Of a DNA stretch of 9,417 bases, positions 1 through 7,102 are shown in pieces (position 1 is the stretch's first letter; each line of letters begins with the position of its first letter). The translations under genes were made by a program, and so were the position numbers. The notes under the pieces are model-generated. The model had not been told where the DNA came from and searched no databases. It saw only the letters and a program-made list of their open reading frames with translations. The stretch covers positions 1-9,417 of the forward strand of contig CAMOWP010000067.1 of NCBI GenBank assembly GCA_946628455.1, written 5' to 3'. The stretch is from an uncultured Clostridia bacterium (lineage in GTDB: Bacteria > Bacillota > Clostridia > Oscillospirales > Acutalibacteraceae).

Positions 1-131
1 TACTGAACGTCCTTTTTCTCCTCCTTCGGTGCGTCGGCTGAGGCTGTTTTAACAGCTATCAGGCTTATAACCGAAAGGCAGATTGCAATTACCGAAATAA
101 CAGCAACGCAAATTCCTGATTTTTTTGACAT
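1..131 (-). CDS. N-terminus of a secreted or membrane-anchored protein, cut by the window edge
   Basis: Only the first 43 codons are visible; the rest lies left of the window. The ATG at 131-129 is preceded by a strong Shine-Dalgarno AAGGAGG at 139-145 with about 7 nt spacing, so the start is well supported. The visible part has a basic start (MSKKSG), a hydrophobic stretch of about 20 residues (roughly 7-27), then TASADAP and a run of charged residues (KEEKKD). This is a signal peptide with a possible cleavage site after ASA, or a single membrane anchor. The product cannot be named. It lies 31 bp downstream of the PAQR gene on the same strand, so the two are probably co-transcribed. Confidence 0.7.
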   Translation of the reverse strand, partial: MSKKSGICVAVISVIAICLSVISLIAVKTASADAPKEEKKDVQ

Positions 132-162
132 AGTTTTGCCTCCTTAAAATTGATTTTGATTG

Positions 163-828
163 TTAATAACAGTGCCTGCGGATTCCGAGGAAGAATACCG
201 TAAGCCCCAAATCAATAAAGATGTGGAAAACGGTGTGAAGGTAGCGCTTCTTTTTTCCTGCTGCGTAAAGCGCCGCGCCTGAAAGCAGAATCGCACCGCC
301 GGAAAAAAGATGAAAAAGCGCGTCCTTCGGCAGGATTTTATACGCCTTGCCTCCCGCAATAGCACAGGCGAACGAGGTGCCGATATAAAGCGTCATCTGC
401 GCGCCCCTTGTTTTATCAAAGGAAAACAAAGTGAGAAGCAGCCCGCCGATTGCTCCTGCCCACGCGCACACCAGCATAGCAATTCCGTAAGCTATGCCGA
501 CCGTGTCGTTAACAGCGGGCACGCAACCCGTAGCAGTTCCCGCAACGGCGAAGAAAATCATACAGTGGTCAAGCAGACGAAGCATTTTTTTGCGCTCCGG
601 ATTTTTCGCCGCGTGGTATAATACGGAGGTTACAAACATAACCGTTGTTCCGAAAAGATAAAGCGCGGCGCAGATAATGCGAAGCGTATCGCCCGCCTTA
701 ACTGCGGGAGCAAGGCAAAACGCAACTATGCACCCGCTGAGGATAAGCCCCGCGGCGTGAGTTAAAATATTCAGCTTTTCCTCCGTCTCGTTGTAATCAA
801 CGAGGGTAATTGAATCCCAGGGCTTCAT
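163..828 (-). CDS. trhA: Hemolysin-III / PAQR family integral membrane protein (TrhA-like)
   Basis: The 221-residue product is almost entirely hydrophobic, with about seven membrane segments, the usual size and topology of bacterial PAQR (YqfA/TrhA/hemolysin III) proteins. The family signatures are visible in order: E17 followed by N20 and TH24 before the first segment; S68-x-x-Y-H72; L-D87-H88 at the start of the third segment; and H198-x-x-F-H202 near the C-terminus. H72, D87, H198 and H202 match the zinc site of adiponectin-receptor-type PAQR proteins, and Ser68 is the conserved serine. The ATG is preceded by a GGAG box about 7 nt upstream, with an extended -10 promoter further up. Bacterial members have been linked to membrane-lipid and fluidity homeostasis; the substrate is unknown. 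The name hemolysin is historical. The alpha/beta hydrolase gene is divergent from it. Confidence 0.88.
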   Translation of the reverse strand: MKPWDSITLVDYNETEEKLNILTHAAGLILSGCIVAFCLAPAVKAGDTLRIICAALYLFGTTVMFVTSVLYHAAKNPERKKMLRLLDHCMIFFAVAGTATGCVPAVNDTVGIAYGIAMLVCAWAGAIGGLLLTLFSFDKTRGAQMTLYIGTSFACAIAGGKAYKILPKDALFHLFSGGAILLSGAALYAAGKKKRYLHTVFHIFIDLGLTVFFLGIRRHCY

Positions 829-855
829 TTTTGCATCTCCGCTGTAGTTTTCTTT

Positions 856-884
856 ATTATAGCACTTAATTCCTGCTAACGCAA
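856..884 (-). promoter_or_regulatory. Extended -10 promoter for the PAQR gene
   Basis: On the minus strand a perfect TATAAT (861-856) is preceded by TG one base upstream (an extended -10). TTGCGT lies at 884-879 with a 17-bp spacer and matches the first three bases of the -35 consensus. It sits about 28 bp upstream of the ATG at 828 and no other gene is in between. Confidence 0.6.
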
Positions 885-918
885 TTATTTAACTCTTTTA
901 TCTTTTAGTGAATAGTAG

Positions 919-924
919 TATAAT
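919..924 (+). promoter_or_regulatory. Putative -10 box for the alpha/beta hydrolase gene
   Basis: A perfect TATAAT lies 20 bp upstream of the ATG at 945. No good -35 box is visible at 16-18 bp, and transcription would start almost at the ribosome binding site (AGAGG, 932-936), giving a leader of only about 14 nt. The promoter is plausible in an AT-rich divergent intergenic region but weak. Confidence 0.4.
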
Positions 925-944
925 ACAGATAAGAGGTTTCACGT

Positions 945-1670
945 ATGAAAAAGAAAACGAAAATTTTTATAATTATTTCAGCGTGCGTTATTGCTCTTCT
1001 TGCTGCGGCAACGGCAATTTATTCGGGCGATTATTACCGCGCGCAAAACGTTAACGCGTATCTTGAAAGCGAAAACGCAGTAACGGTAACAAAAATCAAA
1101 GAGGGGTATTATTTTGACGGGCCGTCAGAGGACAGGGCGCTGATTTTCTATCCGGGAGCTAAGGTTGAGGAAACCGCCTACGCCCCGCTAATGAGCTCGC
1201 TTGCCTCTCGGGGAGTTGACTGCTTCCTTTTAAAAATGCCGCTAAGGCTCGCGTTTTTTGATATGAACAAAGCGGAGAGAATAGTTAAAAATTATGAGTA
1301 CGAAAGTTATTATCTTGCCGGGCATTCGCTCGGCGGAGCAATGGCGGCTGATTATTCCGCAAAGCACCCCGATAAATATTCAGGGCTGTTTCTGCTTGCG
1401 GCTTATCCCTCAAAGGATTTAAGCGCGGCGCGGTTTCCCGTTGTTTTCATCTACGGCGAAAACGATAAGGTGCTTAACAGAGAGAAGCTGAAAAAGGGCT
1501 TTTCCCTCGCTCCCGCAGGGTATGAAAAATTTGAAATCAGGGGCGCTAATCATTCCTCCTTCGCCTCCTACGGAGAGCAGAAGGGAGACGGCAAAGCCGA
1601 AATCTCCGCCGCAAGGCAGCAGAGTGAGACTGCCGAAATCATTCTCAGCGCCGTTAATGGCGGAGCTTGA
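945..1670 (+). CDS. Membrane-anchored alpha/beta hydrolase (Abhydrolase_5-like)
   Basis: The 241-residue product starts with MKKK and a hydrophobic segment (about 7-25), giving a signal anchor that would place the catalytic domain outside the membrane. A compact alpha/beta hydrolase fold follows. The nucleophile elbow GHSLGG is at 126-131 (Ser128), the acid lies in GENDKV (Asp174) and the base in GANHSSF (His203), so the triad is complete. The tail after the histidine (YGEQKGDGKAEIS, then QQ) is typical of the PF12695-type hydrolases of Firmicutes, as I recall that family. It would act as an esterase or lipase-like enzyme; the substrate cannot be read from the sequence. The start is supported by AGAGG 8 nt upstream. 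It is divergent from the PAQR gene, and the following transporter gene has its own promoter, so it is probably monocistronic. Confidence 0.85.
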   Translation: MKKKTKIFIIISACVIALLAAATAIYSGDYYRAQNVNAYLESENAVTVTKIKEGYYFDGPSEDRALIFYPGAKVEETAYAPLMSSLASRGVDCFLLKMPLRLAFFDMNKAERIVKNYEYESYYLAGHSLGGAMAADYSAKHPDKYSGLFLLAAYPSKDLSAARFPVVFIYGENDKVLNREKLKKGFSLAPAGYEKFEIRGANHSSFASYGEQKGDGKAEISAARQQSETAEIILSAVNGGA

Positions 1671-1685
1671 CCTGCGGGTAAGCTC
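1663..1685 (+). terminator. Bulged hairpin at the end of the hydrolase gene, weak terminator candidate
   Basis: GAGCTT (1663-1668) pairs with AAGCTC (1680-1685), and after a bulged G, ACC pairs with GGT around a TGCG loop. The stop codon TGA lies within the stem. The downstream stretch (ATTTCATTG) has only a short T-rich run, so termination would be inefficient. No other terminator is visible before the next promoter. Confidence 0.35.
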
Positions 1686-1695
1686 ATTTCATTGA

Positions 1696-1724
1696 TTGAA
1701 CTTTAAATATATTAATGCTATAAT
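1696..1724 (+). promoter_or_regulatory. Promoter of the transporter-GH127-lipoprotein operon
   Basis: TTGAAC at 1696-1701 is separated by 17 bp from TATAAT at 1719-1724, and TG one base upstream makes an extended -10. The ribosome binding site GAGGAG (1738-1743) and the ATG at 1750 follow directly. This is the best sigma-A-type promoter in the window. No clear operator palindrome is visible around it. Confidence 0.7.
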
Positions 1725-1749
1725 AAAAGAAAAAAGCGAGGAGTAAATT

Positions 1750-3141
1750 ATGTCAAGCGAAAAACTATCCAAACGAAACTGGTTTACAATCTGCCTTTTC
1801 AGCTTTATGGGCGGCGTTGCGTGGAACGTTGAAAATATGTATTTCAACACGTTTCTTTACAACTCAGTTTACGCAAACACCTCTCAGGCTGCGCAGGCAG
1901 GCTCAATGGCGCCGACCACGGCTATAAGCAGAATGGTAGCGCTTTCGGCTGTTGCGGCAGTTCTTACCACCTTTATTATGGGAACGCTCAGCGACAAGCT
2001 GAAAAACAGAAGGCTGTTCATTTCCGTAGGCTACATTTTCTGGGGAATAGTAACGGGAATGTTCGGGCTGATTACAAAGGAAAACGTTTCATCGCTTTTC
2101 CATATTTCTGACGAGGCAAAAATCCTGACGGCAACGGTCTGGGTTGTTATAATTATGGATATAATTATGACCTTTATGGGCTCAACGAGCAACGACGCGG
2201 CATTCAACGCGTGGGTTACGGATATAACGACTCCGAAAATCAGACCTGTTCTTGAAACCGTTCTGCAGGTTGTTGTTTTCGTTTCCGCAGGAGCAGTTAT
2301 GGGCGTCGGCTCCTTTGCTCAGGCGGGCAAGGTTTCCTACCAGCAGTTTTTCATAATTCTCGGCGTGGTGGTTTCCGTTTGCGGAATAGCAGGCCTGTTC
2401 CTTATCAAGGAGCCTGAAAACAGGGTTATTAAAGAGGATAATTCAAGCTACTGGGCTGACCTTTTCTACGGCTTCAGGCCTTCGGCTATCAAGGAAAACA
2501 GCAGGCTTTACCTCACCCTTTTCGCAATCGGCTTCGCAACGGTTGCGTATCAGGTTTTCTTCCCCTATCTTCTCGTTTATCTTCAGTACGTTGTTCTGCC
2601 TGAAAACGGCGGAGACAAGTTCCTCACAACCGGAGTAATCATAACAGCCGTTATAGTTGTTGCGCTTCTCGTGGCGGGAATAGTTATTCTTATGAAGCTC
2701 GGCGCAAAGAATAAGGCTTACTGCCTCGTGCCCTGCGCTGTGCTTATGCCGCTTGGCTTATTCATCCTTTCAATCTCAACAAATATAACCGTTGTGCTTA
2801 TAGGAATTTTGCCCGCGGCGCTTGGCTTTATTCTTCTGACAATTCAGCTTAACGCCGCAATTAAGGATTTCATCCCCGTTGGCAAGGCAGGGCTTTTCCA
2901 GGGCATAAGGATGATATTTGTTGTTCTTATCCCGATGGTTGCAGGTCCCGTTCTCGGCGACCTCGCCTGCCGCAACTCTGCGGTTACATACACAAACGAA
3001 TACGGCGTAAACACACTCGTTCCCTCAAGCAGTATGTTCCTTTACGCTGCAATAGTTGCCGCGTTCGTATTCATCCCGCTTATTTTCCTTATCAAAAAGG
3101 GCTTCGCTGTAAGCGAGCCTGCAGAGGCAGAAAATGAATAA
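1750..3141 (+). CDS. MFS sugar transporter, GPH / SLC45-like
   Basis: The 463-residue polytopic protein has about 12 predicted membrane segments, first near 11-30 and last near 430-450. The MFS loop 2-3 motif is present as GTLSDKLKNRR (78-88). A second signature in the fourth and fifth segments, SNDAAFNAWVTDIT followed by R165-P (147-166), resembles the GPH (glycoside-pentoside-hexuronide) and SLC45-type symporters. Such carriers take up glycosides or pentose sugars together with a cation. The GH127 gene starts 8 bp before this stop codon, which points to translational coupling and a shared substrate, probably an L-arabinofuranose-containing disaccharide or glycoside. The start has GAGGAG with 6 nt spacing. 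The family call is firm at MFS level; the substrate is inferred from the neighbour. Confidence 0.85.
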   Translation: MSSEKLSKRNWFTICLFSFMGGVAWNVENMYFNTFLYNSVYANTSQAAQAGSMAPTTAISRMVALSAVAAVLTTFIMGTLSDKLKNRRLFISVGYIFWGIVTGMFGLITKENVSSLFHISDEAKILTATVWVVIIMDIIMTFMGSTSNDAAFNAWVTDITTPKIRPVLETVLQVVVFVSAGAVMGVGSFAQAGKVSYQQFFIILGVVVSVCGIAGLFLIKEPENRVIKEDNSSYWADLFYGFRPSAIKENSRLYLTLFAIGFATVAYQVFFPYLLVYLQYVVLPENGGDKFLTTGVIITAVIVVALLVAGIVILMKLGAKNKAYCLVPCAVLMPLGLFILSISTNITVVLIGILPAALGFILLTIQLNAAIKDFIPVGKAGLFQGIRMIFVVLIPMVAGPVLGDLACRNSAVTYTNEYGVNTLVPSSSMFLYAAIVAAFVFIPLIFLIKKGFAVSEPAEAENE

Positions 3142-4951
3142 ATGGAATTTTTACACCTCGAAGGAGCTCAAGCCGCGCGGCTGGCTGCTAAGGCAGCTTG
3201 AAATACAGGCGCAGGGGCTCAGCGGAAACCTTCACAAAATCTGGCCCGACATAAGAGACAGCGCCTGGATAGGCGGCAGCCGCGAGGGCTGGGAAAGAGT
3301 TCCCTACTGGCTTGACGGCTTTGTTCCGCTTGCGTATCTCCTTCAAAACGAAGAGCTGATTGAGGCTGCAAAAAAATATATAAACGCAATTATTTCAAAG
3401 CAGGAGGAGGACGGCTGGCTCTGCCCCTGCAAAAATAAAAAACGCTCGGAGTACGACACCTGGGCGCTTCAGCTTATAACAAAAACTCTTACCGTTTACT
3501 ACGATTGCTCGGGCGATGAAAGAATCCCCGAGGTGCTTTACAGAGCGCTCAGAAACTACTATGAGCTTCTTAAAAGCGGAGAAATCCGCCTTTTCAACTG
3601 GGGAAAATTCAGATGGTTTGAAACGTTCATTGCGATGAGTTTCCTCAAGGAAAGATATAACGAGGGCTGGATAGACGAACTTGCCGTAATTTTAAAGCAG
3701 CAGGGCTATGATTACGGAAGCGAAACCGAGCTGTGGAAAACGCCGCGCAAGCTCTGGCGCTACAAAACGCATATCGTAAACCTCACCATGATGCTTAAGG
3801 CGGAGGCTGTTTCGTGCGGGCTCCTCGGCGAGGAATACAAAAACAAAGCGGAGAAATACCGCCGGCTTCTTGATGAATTCAACGGAACTGTTTTTGAGGG
3901 CTTTACGGGCGACGAGTGCCTCTCAGGCATAAGCCCGATTCAGGGAACGGAGCTCTGCTCGGTTGTTGAGCAGATGTATTCCTACGAACAGCTTTTTGCT
4001 TACACGGGCGAAAGCTGCTGGGCTGAGAGGCTTGAGGTGCTTGCCTTCAACGCGCTTCCCGCAACGCTCAGCGAGGATATGTGGGCTCATCAGTATGACC
4101 AGATGCCAAACCAGATAGCGTGCAAAAAGCTCTTCCCGCTTGCGCACTTCGGAACTAACGGCCCGCGGGCGCACCTTTTCGGGCTTGAGCCCAATTTCGG
4201 CTGCTGCACGGCGAATTTCAACCAGGGCTTCCCGAAGCTTGCGCTGTCGGCATTTATGCACAGCGGTAATAAAATCATAAACAGCCTTATGCTCCCGAGC
4301 GAGCTGAGCGCCGACGGCGTTTCAATAACGCTTGAAACTGATTATCCGTTTGAAAACAGGGCGCATTATTCAATAAAGGCTGAAAGGGATTTTGATTTCG
4401 TTATCCGTATTCCGTCTTTTGCAAAAGGGCTTAAAATCAACGGAAAGGCGGCTGAAAGCAAGGACGTTGAAATGCATATAAATAAGGGTGAAACGGAGCT
4501 TGAGCTTGAATTTGAAGCGCCGGTTGTTCTAAAGAAGAGGCCCGATAATCTCTTCGCCGTTCAGTCAGGCTCGCTGCTTTTCTCCGTTCCGATTAAAAGC
4601 AAAAAGAAAAAAATTGAGTATACGCGCATGGGCGTTGAAAGAAAATATCCTTACTGCGATTATGAGCTTATCCCGAAAAGCGAGTGGCAATACGGGCTCG
4701 GCAGCACGGAATTTACAAGGAGCTTTTCAAAAATCGGTGATTATCCGTTTTCCGAAACAGCCCCGCCCGTTACGGTTACAGCCGAGGTCAGGCGGATTGA
4801 CTGGGGTCACCACCCCAAGCATAAATCCGTTTGCGCAAAGGCTCCGAAATCAACTAAGCCGCTGTCGGATAATATAAAAATTGAGCTTTATCCCTACGGC
4901 TGCGCAAAGCTCAGGATGACCGAGCTGCCGCTGCTTGAAGGCAATAAATAA
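3134..4951 (+). CDS. GH127 (DUF1680) glycosidase, probable beta-L-arabinofuranosidase
   Basis: The 605-residue protein has an (alpha/alpha)6-barrel N-terminal part and a beta-rich C-terminal part from about residue 380, as in GH127 (PF07944). In the characterised HypBA1 enzyme, a zinc-bound cysteine is the nucleophile and a glutamate is the acid/base. The counterparts are visible here: Glu261 in GDECLSG (acid/base candidate), Glu273 and Cys275 in GTELC, and the Cys357-Cys358 pair in FGCCTANFNQG; Cys357 would be the nucleophile and the others zinc ligands. HypBA1 has a longer gap between the two glutamates, so this is a distant member and could prefer another arabinofuranoside-like substrate or fall in a sister family such as GH146. 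No signal peptide is present, so it acts in the cytoplasm on imported sugar. The ATG lies inside the transporter gene, with AGAGG at 3123-3127 upstream. Confidence 0.85.
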   Translation: MNKWNFYTSKELKPRGWLLRQLEIQAQGLSGNLHKIWPDIRDSAWIGGSREGWERVPYWLDGFVPLAYLLQNEELIEAAKKYINAIISKQEEDGWLCPCKNKKRSEYDTWALQLITKTLTVYYDCSGDERIPEVLYRALRNYYELLKSGEIRLFNWGKFRWFETFIAMSFLKERYNEGWIDELAVILKQQGYDYGSETELWKTPRKLWRYKTHIVNLTMMLKAEAVSCGLLGEEYKNKAEKYRRLLDEFNGTVFEGFTGDECLSGISPIQGTELCSVVEQMYSYEQLFAYTGESCWAERLEVLAFNALPATLSEDMWAHQYDQMPNQIACKKLFPLAHFGTNGPRAHLFGLEPNFGCCTANFNQGFPKLALSAFMHSGNKIINSLMLPSELSADGVSITLETDYPFENRAHYSIKAERDFDFVIRIPSFAKGLKINGKAAESKDVEMHINKGETELELEFEAPVVLKKRPDNLFAVQSGSLLFSVPIKSKKKKIEYTRMGVERKYPYCDYELIPKSEWQYGLGSTEFTRSFSKIGDYPFSETAPPVTVTAEVRRIDWGHHPKHKSVCAKAPKSTKPLSDNIKIELYPYGCAKLRMTELPLLEGNK

Positions 4952-4971
4952 TAACAACCAAGGGTGATTAA

Positions 4972-5640
4972 ATGAAAAAAGTATTTTCCGTTATTTTAGC
5001 AATTATAATTCTTGCCTGTGCCTTTGCGGGCTGCTCGAAGCCTGAGAGCAAGGAGGCTGAAAACGCTTCGGCTGAAAGCACCTCCGTTTCCGCAACAGAG
5101 GCTACAGAGCCTGCGATACCGCTCGGCGAGGATAAATATCATCTTGACGTAAATATAACCATTGAGGCTCCCGTGGGCTACAACACTTACGGAAAGAGCT
5201 CCGGCTACACCGAGGAGATGTGCAAGGCGCAGGGCGTAACGTATGAAAATATGTCAAAGTACCTTGATATGACGGACGACGGCTTCATTATGGTTCCCGA
5301 AAACGAGCCGTTTGCAGACGCGGCTTTTGAGATAAGAGCAAAGCTCAAAAATTCCAAGGATTACGGAATAATCAACCTCAACGATTTAAACGAGGACGAG
5401 CTTAAATACGCCGCCGACACTCTTGTTGCGGGCTTTACGGGAGCCGAGGGCTACGAAATAGTTAAAACGGACAAGGCAACGTTTATTGTTTTTGACTGGA
5501 AAACGGTCAAGAACACAAGAAGATATGCAACGGTTATCGACGGCTGTATGATTTACATTTACGGCGAAACGAACGCAGGCCCGCTGACAGAGGAGAACAA
5601 AAGCTACCTTGACGCCGTTGCAAAATCAATTGATTACTGA
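4972..5640 (+). CDS. Lipoprotein of unknown function
   Basis: The 222-residue product has a classic lipoprotein signal: MKK, a hydrophobic core, then FAGC with the lipidated Cys21. A linker rich in Ser, Thr, Glu and Ala follows (about 22-50), then an acidic globular domain of about 170 residues with alternating beta-type hydrophobic stretches (LDVNITIEAP, ATFIVFDW, GCMIYIYGE). It would be anchored to the outer face of the membrane. I do not recognise a domain family; it is not an obvious ABC solute-binding protein, being too short. It starts 20 bp after the GH127 stop codon with a modest ribosome binding site (AGGG, 4961-4964), and a strong terminator follows, so it is the last gene of the arabinoside operon. 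A role in sugar capture is only a guess from location. Confidence 0.8.
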   Translation: MKKVFSVILAIIILACAFAGCSKPESKEAENASAESTSVSATEATEPAIPLGEDKYHLDVNITIEAPVGYNTYGKSSGYTEEMCKAQGVTYENMSKYLDMTDDGFIMVPENEPFADAAFEIRAKLKNSKDYGIINLNDLNEDELKYAADTLVAGFTGAEGYEIVKTDKATFIVFDWKTVKNTRRYATVIDGCMIYIYGETNAGPLTEENKSYLDAVAKSIDY

Positions 5641-5648
5641 TTAACTAA

Positions 5649-5676
5649 AAAGCGCTGAGAATTATCTCAGCGCTTT
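5649..5676. terminator. Bidirectional intrinsic terminator between convergent operons
   Basis: A perfect 12-bp stem, AAAGCGCTGAGA (5649-5660) with TCTCAGCGCTTT (5665-5676), closes an ATTA loop. On the minus strand the stem is followed by a T-run (CGCTTTTTAG), which fits termination of the RtcB unit. On the plus strand TTTATTAAT follows, and it ends the lipoprotein operon 8 bp after its stop codon. Confidence 0.9.
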
Positions 5677-5688
5677 ATTAATAAAACC

Positions 5689-5731
5689 GCCCTGCACGAA
5701 AAACGGTTTTCAAGACCGCCTCGCACAGGGC
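5689..5731 (-). ncRNA. Long hairpin with a tRNA-Ser(UGA)-like anticodon arm at its tip
   Basis: Read on the minus strand, GCCCTG (5731-5726) pairs with CAGGGC (5694-5689). Inside, CGA pairs with TCG and CGGT pairs with ACCG around the 7-nt loop CTTGAAA (5714-5708). The tip CGGTCTTGAAAACCG has the look of a tRNA-Ser(UGA) anticodon arm (U33, anticodon TGA), yet no D-arm or T-arm flanks it. GGTTTTATT follows the stem, so it may also act as a first terminator of the rtcB transcript. It lies just downstream of rtcB, in the same direction. Confidence 0.5.
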
Positions 5732-5734
5732 AGA

Positions 5735-5768
5735 GCGACGGGAAGCGGAGTTACTGTCCGCCCGACGC
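5735..5768 (-). ncRNA. Strong hairpin with a 7-nt loop downstream of rtcB
   Basis: Minus-strand reading: GCG/CGC, a T-T mismatch, CGGG/CCCG, a 3-nt bulge and CGGA/TCCG close the 7-nt loop CAGTAAC (5756-5750). The 5-bp variant GCGGA/TCCGC with this loop has anticodon-arm dimensions. GTA sits at the anticodon position (Tyr), but position 33 is A rather than T. It is almost adjacent to the Ser-like hairpin. The structure is clear; the tRNA derivation is uncertain. Confidence 0.45.
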
Positions 5769-5788
5769 TATCTTAAAGCTGATGACCC

Positions 5789-5846
5789 GGCAGACGCACT
5801 TGCGGCAAAAAACCGTAGCGGCGGCTCTGCAATGAGTTCATCTGCC
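5789..5846 (-). ncRNA. Possible reduced tRNA-like element abutting the rtcB stop codon
   Basis: Directly after the rtcB stop codon, GGCAGAT (5846-5840) pairs with GTCTGCC (5795-5789), six Watson-Crick pairs plus one G-T. Inside, CTC-ATTGCA-GAG resembles a short D-arm, and CGG-TTTTTTG-CCG is a small 7-nt-loop hairpin. No T-arm is present. An alternative long-range pairing exists between GCAGAGC (5830-5824) and GCTCTGC (5736-5730). This is tentative. Confidence 0.3.
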
Positions 5847-7067
5847 TTAATTCGCTTTAAAATTGTATATCGGTTTAATCTGTCTGACGATTTCTGCTGT
5901 AGGCGCTATGCCTTCAACGATTTCGTCTTTATTTTTGTACGCCATAGGCGATTCGTCAAGCGTGTATTCATTAATGCAGGTTGTGAAAATACCCTCCATC
6001 TGAGCCTCATATTCATCAAGGGAAAGAACGTTCTTTGCGTCCGTTCTTGAAAGCAGCCTGCCTGCGCCGTGAGGAGCGGAGCAGTTCCAGTCCTCATTTC
6101 CCTTGCCTACGCAGATTAAGGAGCCGTCGCGCATATTAATCGGGATTAAAAGCATTTCGCCCGCCTTTGCGGAAACAGCGCCCTTGCGAACGATGTTATT
6201 CTTTAAATCAATGTAGTTGTGAATAGTTTCAAAATGCTCAAAATCCGAAAGCTCCTTTGAAAAGTAATTGTTAAGAAGCTGCGTTGCAATAAGCTCGCGG
6301 TTGAGGGTTGCAAACGCCTGGCATATAGCCATATCCTGAAGATACATCTCCCTGTATTCGCCCGTAAGGTAGCACAAATCCTTCGGAATTGCCGCTTCCC
6401 TGCGCTTGAATTCCTTCTTCATTTTAATGATTTCAGACTGAATTTCGCTTCTTCTGCCCTGCGCCTTGTATTCCTCAATCAGTGCCTTCTGCCTTTCAAA
6501 AAGCTTGTCGGCGCCCCTTGCAATATCATAAGCAAGCGCCTGATAATGCTCTGCCACCTGCTTGCCGAGGTTGCGCGAGCCCGTGTGAATAACAAGGTAT
6601 ACGCAGCCGTCGCCGTCTTTATCAAGCTCGATAAAATGGTTTCCTCCGCCAAGCGTGCCGAGCGAGCGCACAATCCTTTTTGTGTGCTTGAGGTTTCTGT
6701 AGCAGTTCATCTGCTGAAGCTCGGGGTAGGTTGTGATTCTGCCCTCGTGCACCTCGCGCCCGCAGGGTATGTATTTCCTGACTGTTTCATCAAAGCGATT
6801 GAAATCAATTTCAATGCTGCCGAGCTTTACGCACAGCATTCCGCACCCGATATCAACGCCCACGATGTTCGGGATAACCATATCCCCGAGGTTGGCGGTA
6901 AAGCCAATTGTGCAGCCCTTTCCCGTGTGCACGTCAGGCATTATTCTTATTTTTGCGCCGCTTGTAAATTCCTGCGAGCAGAGCAATTCAATCTGCTCAA
7001 GCGCGCTTTCATCAACAGTTTTTGCAAACACCTTCGCCGTTGCAAAGGTTCCTTTTATTTCTAACAT
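5847..7067 (-). CDS. rtcB: RNA ligase RtcB (3'-phosphate/5'-OH RNA ligase)
   Basis: RtcB joins RNA 2',3'-cyclic phosphate or 3'-phosphate ends to 5'-OH ends using GTP and manganese, healing tRNA or other RNA cut by ribonucleases. All hallmarks are present in 406 residues: MPDVHTGKG (43-51), VDIGCGM with metal ligands Asp72 and Cys75 (71-77), GGGNHF (140-145), HTGSRNLG (161-168), APHGAGR with His333 as the guanylylated nucleophile (331-337), and the conserved tail IKPIYNF. The length matches E. coli RtcB (about 408). I start at ATG 7067, not GTG 7085: AAAGGAG (7079-7073) lies 5 nt before the ATG, inside the region the GTG start would translate. It follows the DUF2828 gene by 35 nt, and that gap is largely a hairpin covering this ribosome binding site. 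No RtcA cyclase gene is in the window. Confidence 0.95.
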   Translation of the reverse strand: MLEIKGTFATAKVFAKTVDESALEQIELLCSQEFTSGAKIRIMPDVHTGKGCTIGFTANLGDMVIPNIVGVDIGCGMLCVKLGSIEIDFNRFDETVRKYIPCGREVHEGRITTYPELQQMNCYRNLKHTKRIVRSLGTLGGGNHFIELDKDGDGCVYLVIHTGSRNLGKQVAEHYQALAYDIARGADKLFERQKALIEEYKAQGRRSEIQSEIIKMKKEFKRREAAIPKDLCYLTGEYREMYLQDMAICQAFATLNRELIATQLLNNYFSKELSDFEHFETIHNYIDLKNNIVRKGAVSAKAGEMLLIPINMRDGSLICVGKGNEDWNCSAPHGAGRLLSRTDAKNVLSLDEYEAQMEGIFTTCINEYTLDESPMAYKNKDEIVEGIAPTAEIVRQIKPIYNFKAN

Positions 7068-7070
7068 AGC

Positions 7071-7096
7071 CTCTCCTTTCCGCACAGAAAGGAGAG
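7071..7096 (-). promoter_or_regulatory. Hairpin sequestering the rtcB ribosome binding site
   Basis: CTCTCCTTTC and GAAAGGAGAG form a perfect 10-bp stem with the 6-nt loop TGTGCG (minus strand). The 3' arm contains the whole rtcB Shine-Dalgarno, and the ATG starts 3 nt after the stem. In the folded mRNA the site would be closed, so rtcB translation should need the stem to be opened or cleaved, or coupling from the upstream gene. No T-run follows, so it is not a terminator. Confidence 0.8.
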
Positions 7097-7102
7097 CCCT
7101 TT

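Noticed and set aside
310..621. Plus-strand frame of 103 codons opposite the PAQR gene
   Set aside because: It is antisense to a convincing seven-helix membrane protein and its translation is rich in Arg, Ser and His, without domain character.
7068..7085. Upstream GTG start for rtcB adding six residues
   Set aside because: The extension would be translated from within the hairpin and the Shine-Dalgarno itself; the ATG at 7067 has correctly spaced AAAGGAG and gives the usual RtcB N-terminus.
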